Shown: in pieces, positions 27,841-36,924 of the stretch | Layout: each line of letters opens with the position of its first letter | Numbering within the stretch: position 1 is the stretch's first letter | Program-made: the position numbers and the translations under genes | Source of the DNA: Desertivirga arenae | Lineage (GTDB): Bacteria > Bacteroidota > Bacteroidia > Sphingobacteriales > Sphingobacteriaceae | Assembly: GCF_017355785.1 (NCBI RefSeq) | Contig: NZ_JAFEWE010000013.1 | Span: 118,136-182,135, forward strand | Length of the DNA: 64,000 nucleotides | Direction of reading: 5' to 3' | Notes under the pieces: generated by a model | The model's database searches: none | Told to the model about the DNA's origin: nothing | What the model saw: the letters and a program-made list of their open reading frames with translations, nothing else

Positions 27841-28008
27841 AACCTAAACCTTATCACAATTTGTTATTATAACGCTATTCCCCGCCAGATGTTTCAAGAA
27901 ATTTAGTTTTAAACGCCTTTTATCTAATCTATTGTTTTGATGCATTTTACTCTGGTAAGTTCTTTTAGTATCCGAAAAAACTTATCCCTTGTCTTTCCTT
28001 TTAATTGT

Positions 28009-28016
28009 TAATTTTG
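28009..28016 (+). promoter_or_regulatory. Promoter of the yebC-type gene
   Basis: TAATTTTG fits TAnnTTTG, with TTG at 27989-27991 as a -33 element 17 bases upstream. The gene starts at 28061. Confidence 0.5.
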
Positions 28017-28060
28017 CCCCTCTATTTCAATTTTTTGGACAATAAATTTTAAGATATACA

Positions 28061-28783
28061 ATGGGAAGAGCATTTGAATTCCGTAAAGAAAGAAAATTTA
28101 AACGCTGGGCCAAAATGGCTGTGCAATTTACTCGTTTAGGAAAAGAAATTGCCATGGCTGTTAAAGCTGGAGGACCAAACCCGGATGGCAACTCTCGATT
28201 GAAAACTGCAATTCAAAATGCTAAGGCGGTTAATATGCCTAAAGACAGGGTGGAAGCAGCGATAAAAAGGGCATCAAGTAAAGATTCCTCTGATTACGAA
28301 GAAATTGTTTATGAAGGCTATGCTCCCCATGGTGTGGCTGTCTTAATTGAAACTGCAACTGATAATACAAACCGTACAGTAGCTAACGTTCGCAGTTATT
28401 TCAACAAAGTGGGTGGTGCTCTTGGAAAAACCGGGTCATTAGACTTTATCTTTCAGCGTAAGGCCGTTTTTCGTTTCCTGCCTGGTGAGTTGGACCTTGA
28501 AGAACTCGAGTTGGAGTTGATCGACGCGGGGTTGGAAGACCTTTTTGTGGAGGATGATGAGGAAGGAAATGACATTGCTGTAATTCACACCTCTTTCGAA
28601 GATTTTGGAAAGATGCAGAAAACGCTGGAAGAAAAGGGCATTGAAGTGAAAAGTGCAAAGTTGGAAAGGATAACACTTTCAACTGCGGAGGTGAATGAGG
28701 AGCAGGCTGCAGACGTATTAAAACTGATAGACAAATTGGAAGAAGACGATGACGTGCAGGCAGTATATCATAATATGGCCTAA
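28061..28783 (+). CDS. YebC/PmpR family protein (TACO1-like)
   Basis: A 240-residue member of the YebC/PmpR/TACO1 family, long annotated as DNA-binding regulators and more recently tied to translation of polyproline stretches. Typical stretches are MGRAFEFRKERKFKRWAKMA at the start, GGPNPDGNSRLKTAIQNAK, YEGYAPHGVAVLIE and GKTGSLDFIF. The C-terminus is acidic. The start is fixed by the conserved MGRAFE. Which of the paralogues this equals cannot be told here. Confidence 0.93.
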   Translation: MGRAFEFRKERKFKRWAKMAVQFTRLGKEIAMAVKAGGPNPDGNSRLKTAIQNAKAVNMPKDRVEAAIKRASSKDSSDYEEIVYEGYAPHGVAVLIETATDNTNRTVANVRSYFNKVGGALGKTGSLDFIFQRKAVFRFLPGELDLEELELELIDAGLEDLFVEDDEEGNDIAVIHTSFEDFGKMQKTLEEKGIEVKSAKLERITLSTAEVNEEQAADVLKLIDKLEEDDDVQAVYHNMA

Positions 28784-28856
28784 TCAGTTTCTTTAAAAAA
28801 TTGGATCGCAATTTGTTTTTATTCATTTAGCCCCTTGATCCCCAAAGAAAATATAA

Positions 28857-30128
28857 ATGACTTTTGAAGAGTTTTTTGTTAAGAAGAAAATTGATCTTGA
28901 TGCATTATCAAAGGCAGATCCGGAGCTTTTTGCAGAGTTCAGGAGTCATTATAATCAGATGGGGGAAAAAAGCTTTGATCATACAAAAAAGTTCTGGTTT
29001 AATAAATTAAGGAGACTGTATCATCTTGTTACTCCTGAGAAGGCGGTTACTCAGCTTGAAACTAAAATAGCATCTCAGGCAGAGCCCTTAAGTTCTCCAA
29101 CAATAGAGCAGAAGCCTGTTTCGACTGACGGACCTATTGAGCCAACCAAAGCTTCTCCTAAGCCCGCTTTCAGGGCAAGAAATATACCGGCAGCGAAAGC
29201 CGAAGAGAAAAAAGACGAGTCTTCACTAAATGAAAGCACGGAGAGCCAGGTAACTCCAGTAAAGAAACCGGGCTTTAAACCAAGAAATATTAGTCCAGCT
29301 GCTCAGAACTCTGAGGACGCCAAAAGCCTGGAAAGCAGGCCTGGTAAGACTGAAGTATCAGATACTCCCATCGTTAATTCTGAAGGAAATGAAGATATAG
29401 TTTCGCAACAGGCTTACAAGCCCAAGTTTAAAATGCGAAATATACCCAGGAATCCAGGCGGTGAAGCTGAACAAACAGGAGACTCAACTGAGGAAAAGCT
29501 AATCCCGGAATCGAACAACAACCTTGGGGATGAGCCAAAGTCCGCCGAATCTTCAAAACAGGCGTATAAGCCTAAATTTAATCTTAAGAATATAGCGAAG
29601 GGAAGAGCTGAGGGCGATGAAACTGTTGCTGGAGAGGAGAAAGTTGATATCCTTCCAAAGGAAGATACTGTTAAACCATCTGAGCCTGTTGAGAAGCCAG
29701 CATACAAGCCTCGCTTTAATATGAAGAACCTTCCGAAGGCTAAACCTGAGGAGGATGTAGTTCAAGAGCCGGAGAAAAGTCTAATAGAAGAAGTTCCTGA
29801 TCAAAAAGTGGGAAGTGGGGATAATGAAATTAAAGGTGATGAATCAGGTAAAGATGAATCTGTGGAGTCTGTTGCAAAGCCCGCTTACAAGCCTCGCTTC
29901 AACATGAAGAACCTTCCCAAGGCCAAATCGGAGGAAAATGTGGTTCAAGAGCCAGAGAAAAATTCAGTACAAGAAGTGCCGGTTCAAAAAGTGGCAAGTG
30001 AGACTGCTGAAGATAAACGAGATGAATCAATTGCAAATGAATCGGAGGTGCCCGTGGCGAAACCCGCTTACAAACCTCGCTTCAATATGAAAAATGTAAA
30101 GCCGAAACCACCAGGAGAAACAGAGTAG
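28857..30128 (+). CDS. Protein with N-terminal helical domain and seven K-P-A-Y-K-P-R-F-N-M-K-N-type motifs
   Basis: A 423-residue soluble protein without signal peptide. Residues 1-65 form a compact helical unit (MTFEEFFVKKKIDLDALSKA... FDHTKKFWFNKLRRLYHL). The rest is acidic, low-complexity spacer carrying seven copies of a short basic-aromatic motif near residues 103, 137, 185, 235, 281, 341 and 402. The motifs become more alike toward the C-terminus, where PAYKPRFNMKN is exact three times and whole 60-residue units are near-duplicates. This suggests recent tandem expansion. I recognise no family; a linear-motif tether or binding array is inference. It follows the yebC-type gene by 73 bases and ends before a strong terminator. 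Confidence 0.8.
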   Translation: MTFEEFFVKKKIDLDALSKADPELFAEFRSHYNQMGEKSFDHTKKFWFNKLRRLYHLVTPEKAVTQLETKIASQAEPLSSPTIEQKPVSTDGPIEPTKASPKPAFRARNIPAAKAEEKKDESSLNESTESQVTPVKKPGFKPRNISPAAQNSEDAKSLESRPGKTEVSDTPIVNSEGNEDIVSQQAYKPKFKMRNIPRNPGGEAEQTGDSTEEKLIPESNNNLGDEPKSAESSKQAYKPKFNLKNIAKGRAEGDETVAGEEKVDILPKEDTVKPSEPVEKPAYKPRFNMKNLPKAKPEEDVVQEPEKSLIEEVPDQKVGSGDNEIKGDESGKDESVESVAKPAYKPRFNMKNLPKAKSEENVVQEPEKNSVQEVPVQKVASETAEDKRDESIANESEVPVAKPAYKPRFNMKNVKPKPPGETE

Positions 30129-30166
30129 ATTTCTTCAGTTGGCGATTGAAGAGTATATTGATAAGA

Positions 30167-30211
30167 GAAAGGTGTCTTAGGTATTGCATTGCAAATACTA
30201 AGACACCTTTC
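30167..30211. terminator. Bidirectional terminator between the repeat protein and trhO
   Basis: A perfect 14-base-pair stem (GAAAGGTGTCTTAG at 30167-30180 with CTAAGACACCTTTC at 30198-30211) plus a short inner stem, between two convergent genes. Confidence 0.85.
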
Positions 30212-30215
30212 TTTA

Positions 30216-31196
30216 TTATGTCATTACCGGTTTAAGACCTTCAATAAATTCCGACCGGCCTTTCTTATTTAAATTCACCTGCTGCGGCACTTTCACGTAG
30301 TACCCTGTTCCATCATATGGGCGTTTACGAGGGTGAGCCTTGCAAGCATCAGAGCAACATCCATCCAGCTTGGTACCGCAATCATCACACTGCGTAAAAT
30401 GTTCATTGCATTCAGGATTGGCACAGTTGATCATTTTAGCAGTAATAGTACCACAATTATAACATTTAGAGATAACTACTGGATTAACACTATTCACCTC
30501 TACTGCAACACGGTTGTCAAATACATAACATTTACCATCAAAGTCTTGACCACCTACTTCTTTTCCGTATTTAATAATTCCGCCATGCAGTTGATAAACC
30601 TCAGGAAAGCCTTCATGAAGCAGTAAAGCGGAAGCTTTTTCACATTTAATACCGCCTGTACAGTAAGTAAGGATCTTCTTGTCTTTGTACTGTTCCAATT
30701 CCTTAATTTTCTCAGGAAACTCCCGGAAGTTATCGATATCAAGCGTTACCGCGTTTTTAAACCTACCTATCGAGTGTTCATAGTTTGAACGCACATCAAG
30801 AATAACTACATCTTCACGGTCTTTCATTTCCAGAAAGTCCTTTGGTTCTAAATGAACACCAGTTTTTTTGGTTGGATCGATAATGTGTGGATCCCGCAAG
30901 CCCGAATGAACAATTTCAGCTTTGTAACGACAATGCATTTTGATAAAAGAAGGTTCATCTACTTCGTCGATCTTAAACTCTGTAGCATTAAACCGACCGT
31001 CAGCATAAACGGCATTCATATAAGCCGTGCAAGCCTCAGGTGTACCAGAAACAGTTCCATTCAAGCCTTCGTCCGCTACTATTATTCTTCCGACAAGTCC
31101 TAAGGAATTACAAAAATTGAGGTGGTCAGCGGCAAATTGTTCCGCGTTTTCTATTGTACTATAACAATAGTAGAGTAATGTTTGATATTTCGCCAT
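30216..31196 (-). CDS. trhO: tRNA uridine(34) hydroxylase TrhO (rhodanese-related)
   Basis: Oxygen-dependent hydroxylation of wobble uridine in tRNA, first step toward (m)cmo5U. The 326-residue protein has the N-terminal acylphosphatase-like UPF0176 part (LLYYCYSTIENAEQFAADHL, IIVADEGLNGTVSG), the rhodanese domain with DVRSNYEHSIGRFKNAV and the catalytic cysteine in LTYCTGGIKCEKA, and the cysteine-rich C-terminal region (CYNCGTITAKMINC... CDDCG... CCSDAC) usual in this family. It is monocistronic. Confidence 0.93.
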   Translation of the reverse strand: MAKYQTLLYYCYSTIENAEQFAADHLNFCNSLGLVGRIIVADEGLNGTVSGTPEACTAYMNAVYADGRFNATEFKIDEVDEPSFIKMHCRYKAEIVHSGLRDPHIIDPTKKTGVHLEPKDFLEMKDREDVVILDVRSNYEHSIGRFKNAVTLDIDNFREFPEKIKELEQYKDKKILTYCTGGIKCEKASALLLHEGFPEVYQLHGGIIKYGKEVGGQDFDGKCYVFDNRVAVEVNSVNPVVISKCYNCGTITAKMINCANPECNEHFTQCDDCGTKLDGCCSDACKAHPRKRPYDGTGYYVKVPQQVNLNKKGRSEFIEGLKPVMT

Positions 31197-31287
31197 AGTT
31201 CATTAATACTGCTGCAAACAGCGTGAAATGCGGAGTAAAGATACGGGTTTACAGGGATTTGTAAAATGGCTGATTCAAATGAAAAAA

Positions 31288-31305
31288 GCCCGCATTTCTG
31301 CAGGC
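31288..31305 (-). terminator. Terminator after the iron alcohol dehydrogenase
   Basis: On the minus strand GCCTGC-agaaat-GCGGGC (one G-T pair) is followed by six T, 33 bases after the stop at 31339. Confidence 0.75.
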
Positions 31306-31338
31306 CCTTCGCTTTATATGAGTATTTGGGTTGAATCT

Positions 31339-32523
31339 TCAGGCAATGGTTGCATTTGTTTGTAATATACCCTTATAAGCATTCATATAGATTGCCTTAA
31401 TATCATCTACAGCCACCTCCCTGGGGTTGCCTCCTGTGCAGACATCCGCCATTGCCTGATGAGAAAGTTTTTCTATATCAGCAGGGTTAAAACTTGTTTC
31501 TGATAGTTTTGGTATATTAAGCTTCTCAGCCATTTTAGCAAGCGCGTCAATTGCTTCAAATCTTGCTTCATCTGCTGGTAACCCGGTTACATCTCTCCCT
31601 AATGCGGCTGCTATTTTTTTGAATTTTTCAGAACATGCCTGCGAGTTATATTCCTCAACGTAGGGTAGGAGGATAGAATTAGCCACACCATGAGGAAGGT
31701 TATATTCTGAACCCAGCTGGTGAGCCATAGAGTGAACGATACCTAATCCACAATTGGAAAATGAAAGTCCTGCTATATAGGAAGCCCAGGTCATTTTAGA
31801 TCTTGCTTCCAGATTTGTTCCATCTGCCACGGCTTCTTCAAGGGATTCGCCAATTAACTTTATGGCTTCCAAAGCAAGCGTATCAGACAAACGGAAGGCC
31901 CCTTTGGTAATGTATGCTTCGATCGCGTGAGTAAGAGCATCCATTCCGGTAGCGGCTGTAAGGGAAGCTGGTTTCTTTATCATTAACTCAGGATCATTTA
32001 CTGCAACACTTGCCAGGCAGTTGGGGTCTACCATTACCATTTTTATCTTTCTTAATTCGTCTGTAATCACATAATTAATTGTCACTTCAGACGCTGTTCC
32101 TGCTGTAGTGTTGACCGCGATGATCGGAACAGATTTATATTGGGATTTTCCAATTCCTTCGTAATCTACAATATTGCCTCCGTTCGTCTGTAGAATTCCA
32201 ATAGCTTTTGCAGCGTCTTGAGGAGATCCCCCTCCAACAGAAATAAGCCCATCGCAATTCTCATCCTTGAAGACACGCAAGCCGTCAGTGACATTTTTAC
32301 AAGTAGGATTAGGTTCTACCTCATCAAATACAACAAAATCTATTTCAGAAGCTTTCAAAACAGCTGTTACTAAATCTACCACACCTATCGAGCGTAGTAC
32401 TTTATCCGTTACCAGTAAAAGCTTGGTAAGACCAAGTTTCTTAACTTCAATAGCGACTTCTTTTACTGCTCCGGGGCCAATCAAATTAATTGCAGGCCAA
32501 TAAATTCTTCTAAATCCTTCCAT
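31339..32523 (-). CDS. Iron-containing alcohol dehydrogenase
   Basis: A 394-residue group III (iron) alcohol dehydrogenase, NAD(P)-dependent. Visible are the nucleotide-binding GGGSPQDAAKAIG near residues 97-109, the metal site aspartate and histidine in TGMDALTHAIEAY, and the paired histidines in GIVHSMAHQLGSEYNLPHG. Length fits FucO/YiaY-type enzymes. Substrate cannot be told; 1,2-propanediol, butanol or threonine-type oxidation are all possible. It is a single gene. Confidence 0.92.
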   Translation of the reverse strand: MEGFRRIYWPAINLIGPGAVKEVAIEVKKLGLTKLLLVTDKVLRSIGVVDLVTAVLKASEIDFVVFDEVEPNPTCKNVTDGLRVFKDENCDGLISVGGGSPQDAAKAIGILQTNGGNIVDYEGIGKSQYKSVPIIAVNTTAGTASEVTINYVITDELRKIKMVMVDPNCLASVAVNDPELMIKKPASLTAATGMDALTHAIEAYITKGAFRLSDTLALEAIKLIGESLEEAVADGTNLEARSKMTWASYIAGLSFSNCGLGIVHSMAHQLGSEYNLPHGVANSILLPYVEEYNSQACSEKFKKIAAALGRDVTGLPADEARFEAIDALAKMAEKLNIPKLSETSFNPADIEKLSHQAMADVCTGGNPREVAVDDIKAIYMNAYKGILQTNATIA

Positions 32524-32691
32524 AAAATAAGATTTGTTTATTGATGCAGGAGCAAATTAATATTGCTCCATTTGCTGCAAAGTTAGTTTTAGGCTCCCTT
32601 GAAAAAATGACTAAGCTTACTGGTTCGGGTGACGCTGGTTAAGGGGGTAGGTGAGCTAGGTAAGGTTGGTGGAAGATATCTGACATCCTTA

Positions 32692-32734
32692 AAACAACAA
32701 GGCCTTCCAGAATAACTGAAAGGCCTTGTTGTTT
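32692..32734. terminator. Terminator after the OprP-like porin
   Basis: An 18-base-pair stem with one mismatch (32692-32710 with 32716-32734) and a 5-base loop, nine bases after the porin stop on the minus strand; the stem ends in a T-rich tail. Confidence 0.85.
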
Positions 32735-32742
32735 AAGTATAT

Positions 32743-33990
32743 TTAAAAGTTGAGCTGGGCTTGTATCCTTAAAAGATTACCTTTTTGCCAATTAAACGGT
32801 TTTGCTGCATCTTCGAACTTTCTTTTGGTAAGGGTATATTCTGTTACCAGTTCAAAATTCTTATGTGGTTGCCATTCTAAACCTAACTCAAGTTCTCTAA
32901 CATTATAGCTTCGTGCATCTAACTCGTGTTTTTTACCACCATTATAGTAGTGGTATCTTGTAAAAGGAATCAGGATCTGGCCCCCCGCTTTAGTAAGGTA
33001 AGAAGCAGTTACATAACCACCTTCAAGATGTCTCTGTGCAATTTCTCCTTTTCCGTTTGCTCCGTTGCTTACAAACTCAGGCCCCGTTCCCCAGTTGTAC
33101 TCTGCCTGAATACCAAATGGTTGAGGGTAAAGAACAAAAGTTGCAGCTACCCGTTGATCGGTATATTCATTTTTCGTTTTTGAAACAACTCCTGATGTTA
33201 AACTTGTTAACACATATTTTCCGGTATATGCCTGAATTCCCGGCTCTATAATTTGCTTTTTCCCAATCTTGATTGGATAAGTTAAACGCGATACGATGTG
33301 CGGAGTATTATTAGCTTCGGGCTTATTCGCTGTTTGACCGTTATAGGCTCCAAAGGCGAAAACGCCATAATCACCACTTCCCTTCAATCCCGAACTTACT
33401 AATGTGGCGAATAGATGTCTGATCTCTTTTGGTGCCCAGTAAAAGAACACTCCAAGGTCACGTTCGTTTGCAACTGCACTATTTACTCCGTCATTCCTAT
33501 CCAAAGGAAGACGATTTTGACTTGACTGCATATTTTCAAACCCGAAAGGAATTTTACTTTGCCCTACACGAAAACGAAATTCATTATCATTGTCAATTCC
33601 CAAATCAACGTACGCATCTCTCAATTGGCCAAAATGTAAATTATCAGAGGATGCAGATGAGGCGAAGTCGGGTTGTACGTAAAAATAGACTTTCTTATGG
33701 ACCTGACCCGAGAAGATTACACGAACTCGTCGAAGGAAGAATCCTCCGTTAGAGCCAATAGAGCGGTCCCCTTGTTCGTTTCTTACCTGACCATTCGTTT
33801 CCAATAAGCGGTTGTAGCGAGCTTGGACGTATCCACGTATGCTTATCTTTTGATACCATTCTGATTTCTTTTCCTCTGTGGATGGTTTCACAGGTTCTTT
33901 CTTAACGGTGTCCTGTGTCGATTGCGCCCAGGTGGTAGCTGTCGTAATTGAGAGAAAAGCAATGGTAAGAGTTTGAATTAAAGTCTTCAT
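32743..33990 (-). CDS. Outer membrane porin of the OprO/OprP (phosphate-selective) family
   Basis: From the ATG at 33990 the 415-residue protein has a signal peptide MKTLIQTLTIAFLSITTATTWAQ, a short periplasmic linker, and a beta-barrel with alternating aromatic strands from ISIRGYVQARYN to the terminal LLRIQAQLNF, ending in phenylalanine as outer membrane barrels do. The family includes phosphate- and pyrophosphate-selective porins of Pseudomonas. The open frame begins at 34092 but that would place 34 residues before the signal. Upstream at 34085-34132 is a symmetric array of TTAACA repeats that could be a Pho-type operator. Confidence 0.88.
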   Translation of the reverse strand: MKTLIQTLTIAFLSITTATTWAQSTQDTVKKEPVKPSTEEKKSEWYQKISIRGYVQARYNRLLETNGQVRNEQGDRSIGSNGGFFLRRVRVIFSGQVHKKVYFYVQPDFASSASSDNLHFGQLRDAYVDLGIDNDNEFRFRVGQSKIPFGFENMQSSQNRLPLDRNDGVNSAVANERDLGVFFYWAPKEIRHLFATLVSSGLKGSGDYGVFAFGAYNGQTANKPEANNTPHIVSRLTYPIKIGKKQIIEPGIQAYTGKYVLTSLTSGVVSKTKNEYTDQRVAATFVLYPQPFGIQAEYNWGTGPEFVSNGANGKGEIAQRHLEGGYVTASYLTKAGGQILIPFTRYHYYNGGKKHELDARSYNVRELELGLEWQPHKNFELVTEYTLTKRKFEDAAKPFNWQKGNLLRIQAQLNF

Positions 33991-34084
33991 TTTCTTTGAA
34001 ATTGAGGCGAAAATAGTACTTGTATTAACTCTGCTTAAATTTAGAGTTAAGCATAATGCTGATTTAATTAAATGGTTATACAGT

Positions 34085-34132
34085 GTTAACATGAACTTAA
34101 CATTGCTCTCTTAATGTTAATTTTATGTTAAC
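34085..34132. promoter_or_regulatory. Symmetric TTAACA operator array upstream of the porin
   Basis: TTAACA at 34086-34091 and 34097-34102 with a 5-base spacer on the plus strand, mirrored by TTAACA at 34126-34131 and 34115-34120 on the minus strand with the same spacer. The dyad centre is 34108.5 and both arm pairs are exact. It lies 95-142 bases before the porin ATG. The layout resembles the B. subtilis PhoP box of direct TT(A/T/C)ACA repeats with about five bases between them. Confidence 0.6.
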
Positions 34133-34274
34133 CGCCGCATTCTAAATCAAACCTAATTCGTCAAAAATTCCTCCATGAATTTTTAAAAGTAAATATTTAA
34201 TAGAAAAATAATATTAAGATGCGTTGAGAGGTAATTATGCCGAAAGATCAGCTGTGGACTATTTAAAACCTGTA

Positions 34275-36686
34275 CTAGAATCCATAGAACAAGCGGAAAG
34301 CCTTTTGAATAGGGCGTCCCGGCACCCATGACCATCCGTAATCGAACCTAAATATAAGACGTTGTATACCAATGTATACTTCTTTATAATCTTTCAGAGG
34401 CTGTGTTAAATAAGCTCCACCAACAATTTCCTCAAGGTTCAATCGCCTGATGAGAGGTACTTTCTTCAGTACAGCGCCTGCGAAATTATGTTCGTAGTGG
34501 GCTTCAAAGTAGCTATTGTTGGTAGCATAGGAGTAGTAGTCCAGAAAGTGGAAATTTGGAAAAAGAGGATTATAGACTGCGGTTTGATTTCCCGTGAAGT
34601 GCCGGAGATCAGGGAAGAAAAGGGACTTCGAAGAGAAGAATTTTCCGGCCGACATATAGAATGAGCTGTAACCCATTAATCCTGTTTTTAACTTATCCTG
34701 GTAAAGGTCTATCGATCCGAAGTCGTAGTCAACCGCCGAATTTATTACACCTTTAATGCCTTTCCTATAAGTAAGTTTTAAGGTAGGATACCGGGCAGGT
34801 TCGTAAATTTTTCCGTCTGGCCGTCTCGTATAATGCTGGCCATAGGTATATGAGAGCTTGGTTTCCAAGCTGAAGGCATTGTTCACCGGAAATAGATTGT
34901 CTCCAGGGAACAGGCGATTGAAATCAGCGAAACTAGAATCATTAGCACTATTTCTGATAGGAAACCTCTTTGCCATTTCTACCCCTCCGGTAACCATCAG
35001 CCCATCTGTTATTTCTCGTTGTGCACTTAAGGATAAAAAATTTGATTTATACTGTCTTAAATAGTTTTTCCCCTCAAAGAGGGAGGTAAGAGAGTTGTAA
35101 AATAAATTAACTGTTCCCCTGTTATTTAAATCCAGAAAATCACTTCCGCCTTTAATAGTAAAGCTTTCATGCATCAGTGTATCAGTACGATAAGTAAGCT
35201 CGGCGTTTAGATTTAATAATTTATTGTTAGAACTATAGCGTGCGTTGGGCTCAAACTCCAGTGATCGCTTGAAGTTGAACTGCTTCGTATATCTAACTTT
35301 CACGTCAGCTCCCCAACCCTCAGTAGTGTTATAAAATAAGGTTCTGTTTAAAGGGTAAAAATACCAGGAACTCCTGTTGCTGAAGTTGTTTAATGTATAG
35401 CCGGTAAAAGCATATCTAACCGGATTAAATTTGTTTCGTACCCTCTGGATAGAATCAACATAAGCCTTCGAGCGTTGTAACTCCTCTAAGCTGTCCTTCA
35501 CCGCGTAGTTCCAGTCTTCTTCTTCACTCAGAGGGATCGGACGGTTCTCCTCCCACCATTCGGTGTCTTTTTTGTTCACGTCGTTTGGCATATGAAGGAT
35601 TTCGTCTGTGAACAAGTCTTCCCGAAAAGCAGGATTCGTAACATAATTACTGTATAGTCCGGTAAAGTAACCCGAAAACCCGAATCCAAGAACCCGGCCG
35701 CTAAACTTAAAAGTTATATCTGATGGCAGCCAGTATTCATTGTCTACTAAGCGAAACTGCTGACTGATCCTTAAGGTGTCAACAAAGTTAATGCGTGCAT
35801 CGCGGGTAAGGAAGAGGTCAATGCTATAGATCCTCCAGGTGCCACCAACAAGGTATAAATATCCCCTGAATGCCGGGTCATACTTATGCTTTGGAGAAAT
35901 TTGAATTTTGTGTATTTCTTTTCCGTTAATATTGCTCGTTCCGAGTAGCTTGAAATTATAATAGTTAAACGCAAAGTCTGCTACGGGCGAAACAAAACTT
36001 TGATTTCCCCATGCTTTCCACTGAATCAGGTTTTGGTACAGATTCACCTGAAGGTCGAGAGCCCTGTTAAAAGAAAACCCTTCCCGGTCTCCGGCTACCT
36101 TAGAGGCAAGCATTTCTTCTTTTACATGAGGGTAATTGAAGTAGAATTTAGACTTTGTTTCCGACTGATAAATAATTCCTCTCCGGTTTGAGTCTAAGTT
36201 TAAAGTCTGTTTGACATCTTGTCCTAGTAATCGTTTAGGTGCATCTACAAGTTTTTGCACCCCCTTCGTATAAACTTCACAGCTGTAAGAGGGCGTTTGT
36301 CGCAAATATTTACGGTTAGCCATTACTTTTTTGATCATTGCATAAGAGGGGTCTTCCTGTTTACCGATCACTACTTCCTTCAACTCGTAAACGTCAGGTT
36401 TTAGAATAATATCTACAGTATCCGATCGGGTTAAATAGACTTCCCGTTCAGCTTCTTTATAACCAACATATCTGAATAACAACGTATGGTGACCGGTATC
36501 AATTTTGAGAGAGTATCTGCCTGCATCATTAGCCATAGAGCTAACGCTTGTTCCTTTAAGGTAAATAGAAGCAAAAGGGATAGCATTACCTTTAATATCA
36601 GTTATTGTCCCGCAAATTTCAAAGGTGTCCTGAGAATAAGCTGATGAAGAGATAAATAGAAAAAAGACAATAAAGTACCGGAGCAT
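34275..36686 (-). CDS. DUF5686 and carboxypeptidase-regulatory-like domain outer membrane protein
   Basis: An 803-residue Bacteroidota outer membrane protein. Signal peptide MLRYFIVFFLFISSSAYSQ, then a CarboxypepD_reg-like domain (about 22-90: ICGTITDIKGNAIPFASIYL, TLLFRYVGYKEAE), a DUF5686 region, and a C-terminal beta-barrel ending RLFYGF. The family looks TonB-receptor-like without a plug; function is not established. It is a single gene, 284 bases downstream of the porin's start region and divergent from pheS. Confidence 0.88.
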   Translation of the reverse strand: MLRYFIVFFLFISSSAYSQDTFEICGTITDIKGNAIPFASIYLKGTSVSSMANDAGRYSLKIDTGHHTLLFRYVGYKEAEREVYLTRSDTVDIILKPDVYELKEVVIGKQEDPSYAMIKKVMANRKYLRQTPSYSCEVYTKGVQKLVDAPKRLLGQDVKQTLNLDSNRRGIIYQSETKSKFYFNYPHVKEEMLASKVAGDREGFSFNRALDLQVNLYQNLIQWKAWGNQSFVSPVADFAFNYYNFKLLGTSNINGKEIHKIQISPKHKYDPAFRGYLYLVGGTWRIYSIDLFLTRDARINFVDTLRISQQFRLVDNEYWLPSDITFKFSGRVLGFGFSGYFTGLYSNYVTNPAFREDLFTDEILHMPNDVNKKDTEWWEENRPIPLSEEEDWNYAVKDSLEELQRSKAYVDSIQRVRNKFNPVRYAFTGYTLNNFSNRSSWYFYPLNRTLFYNTTEGWGADVKVRYTKQFNFKRSLEFEPNARYSSNNKLLNLNAELTYRTDTLMHESFTIKGGSDFLDLNNRGTVNLFYNSLTSLFEGKNYLRQYKSNFLSLSAQREITDGLMVTGGVEMAKRFPIRNSANDSSFADFNRLFPGDNLFPVNNAFSLETKLSYTYGQHYTRRPDGKIYEPARYPTLKLTYRKGIKGVINSAVDYDFGSIDLYQDKLKTGLMGYSSFYMSAGKFFSSKSLFFPDLRHFTGNQTAVYNPLFPNFHFLDYYSYATNNSYFEAHYEHNFAGAVLKKVPLIRRLNLEEIVGGAYLTQPLKDYKEVYIGIQRLIFRFDYGWSWVPGRPIQKAFRLFYGF

Positions 36687-36909
36687 TGGAGCTAAATAAG
36701 CTTTAAATAAAAAATTACCTTAATATGTTTTTAATATAATATAAAGTATAACGTTTTATACGTAGAATTTATTGAAAGTGGTTAAATAAAAGTACTTTAA
36801 TCGCATTAATTGTGAATTTAATAGTATTAGGGCTAATGCATACTAATTAGGTAACTAAGCCTTTTCTTTTTTAGAATATTTAACGCTTCTTCATTGATAT
36901 TTTAAAATT

Positions 36910-36917
36910 TATCTTTG
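36910..36917 (+). promoter_or_regulatory. Promoter -7 element of pheS
   Basis: TATCTTTG with only seven bases to the pheS ATG at 36925, so the mRNA should be leaderless or nearly so. Confidence 0.6.
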
Positions 36918-36924
36918 CAGCCGT

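Noticed and set aside
28446..28826. Minus-strand open frame of 126 codons over the yebC-type gene
   Set aside because: It lies antisense to a well-conserved gene and its residue mix (proline, leucine, histidine-rich) is typical of a shadow frame.
30216..31196. Cysteine-rich C-terminus of TrhO as a novel zinc domain
   Set aside because: The cluster is part of the usual TrhO/UPF0176 C-terminal region, so it is not an unusual fusion.
36687..36924. Attenuator or T-box-like leader for pheS
   Set aside because: No Phe-rich leader peptide or paired stems were found, and the -7 box seven bases before the ATG leaves no room for a leader RNA.
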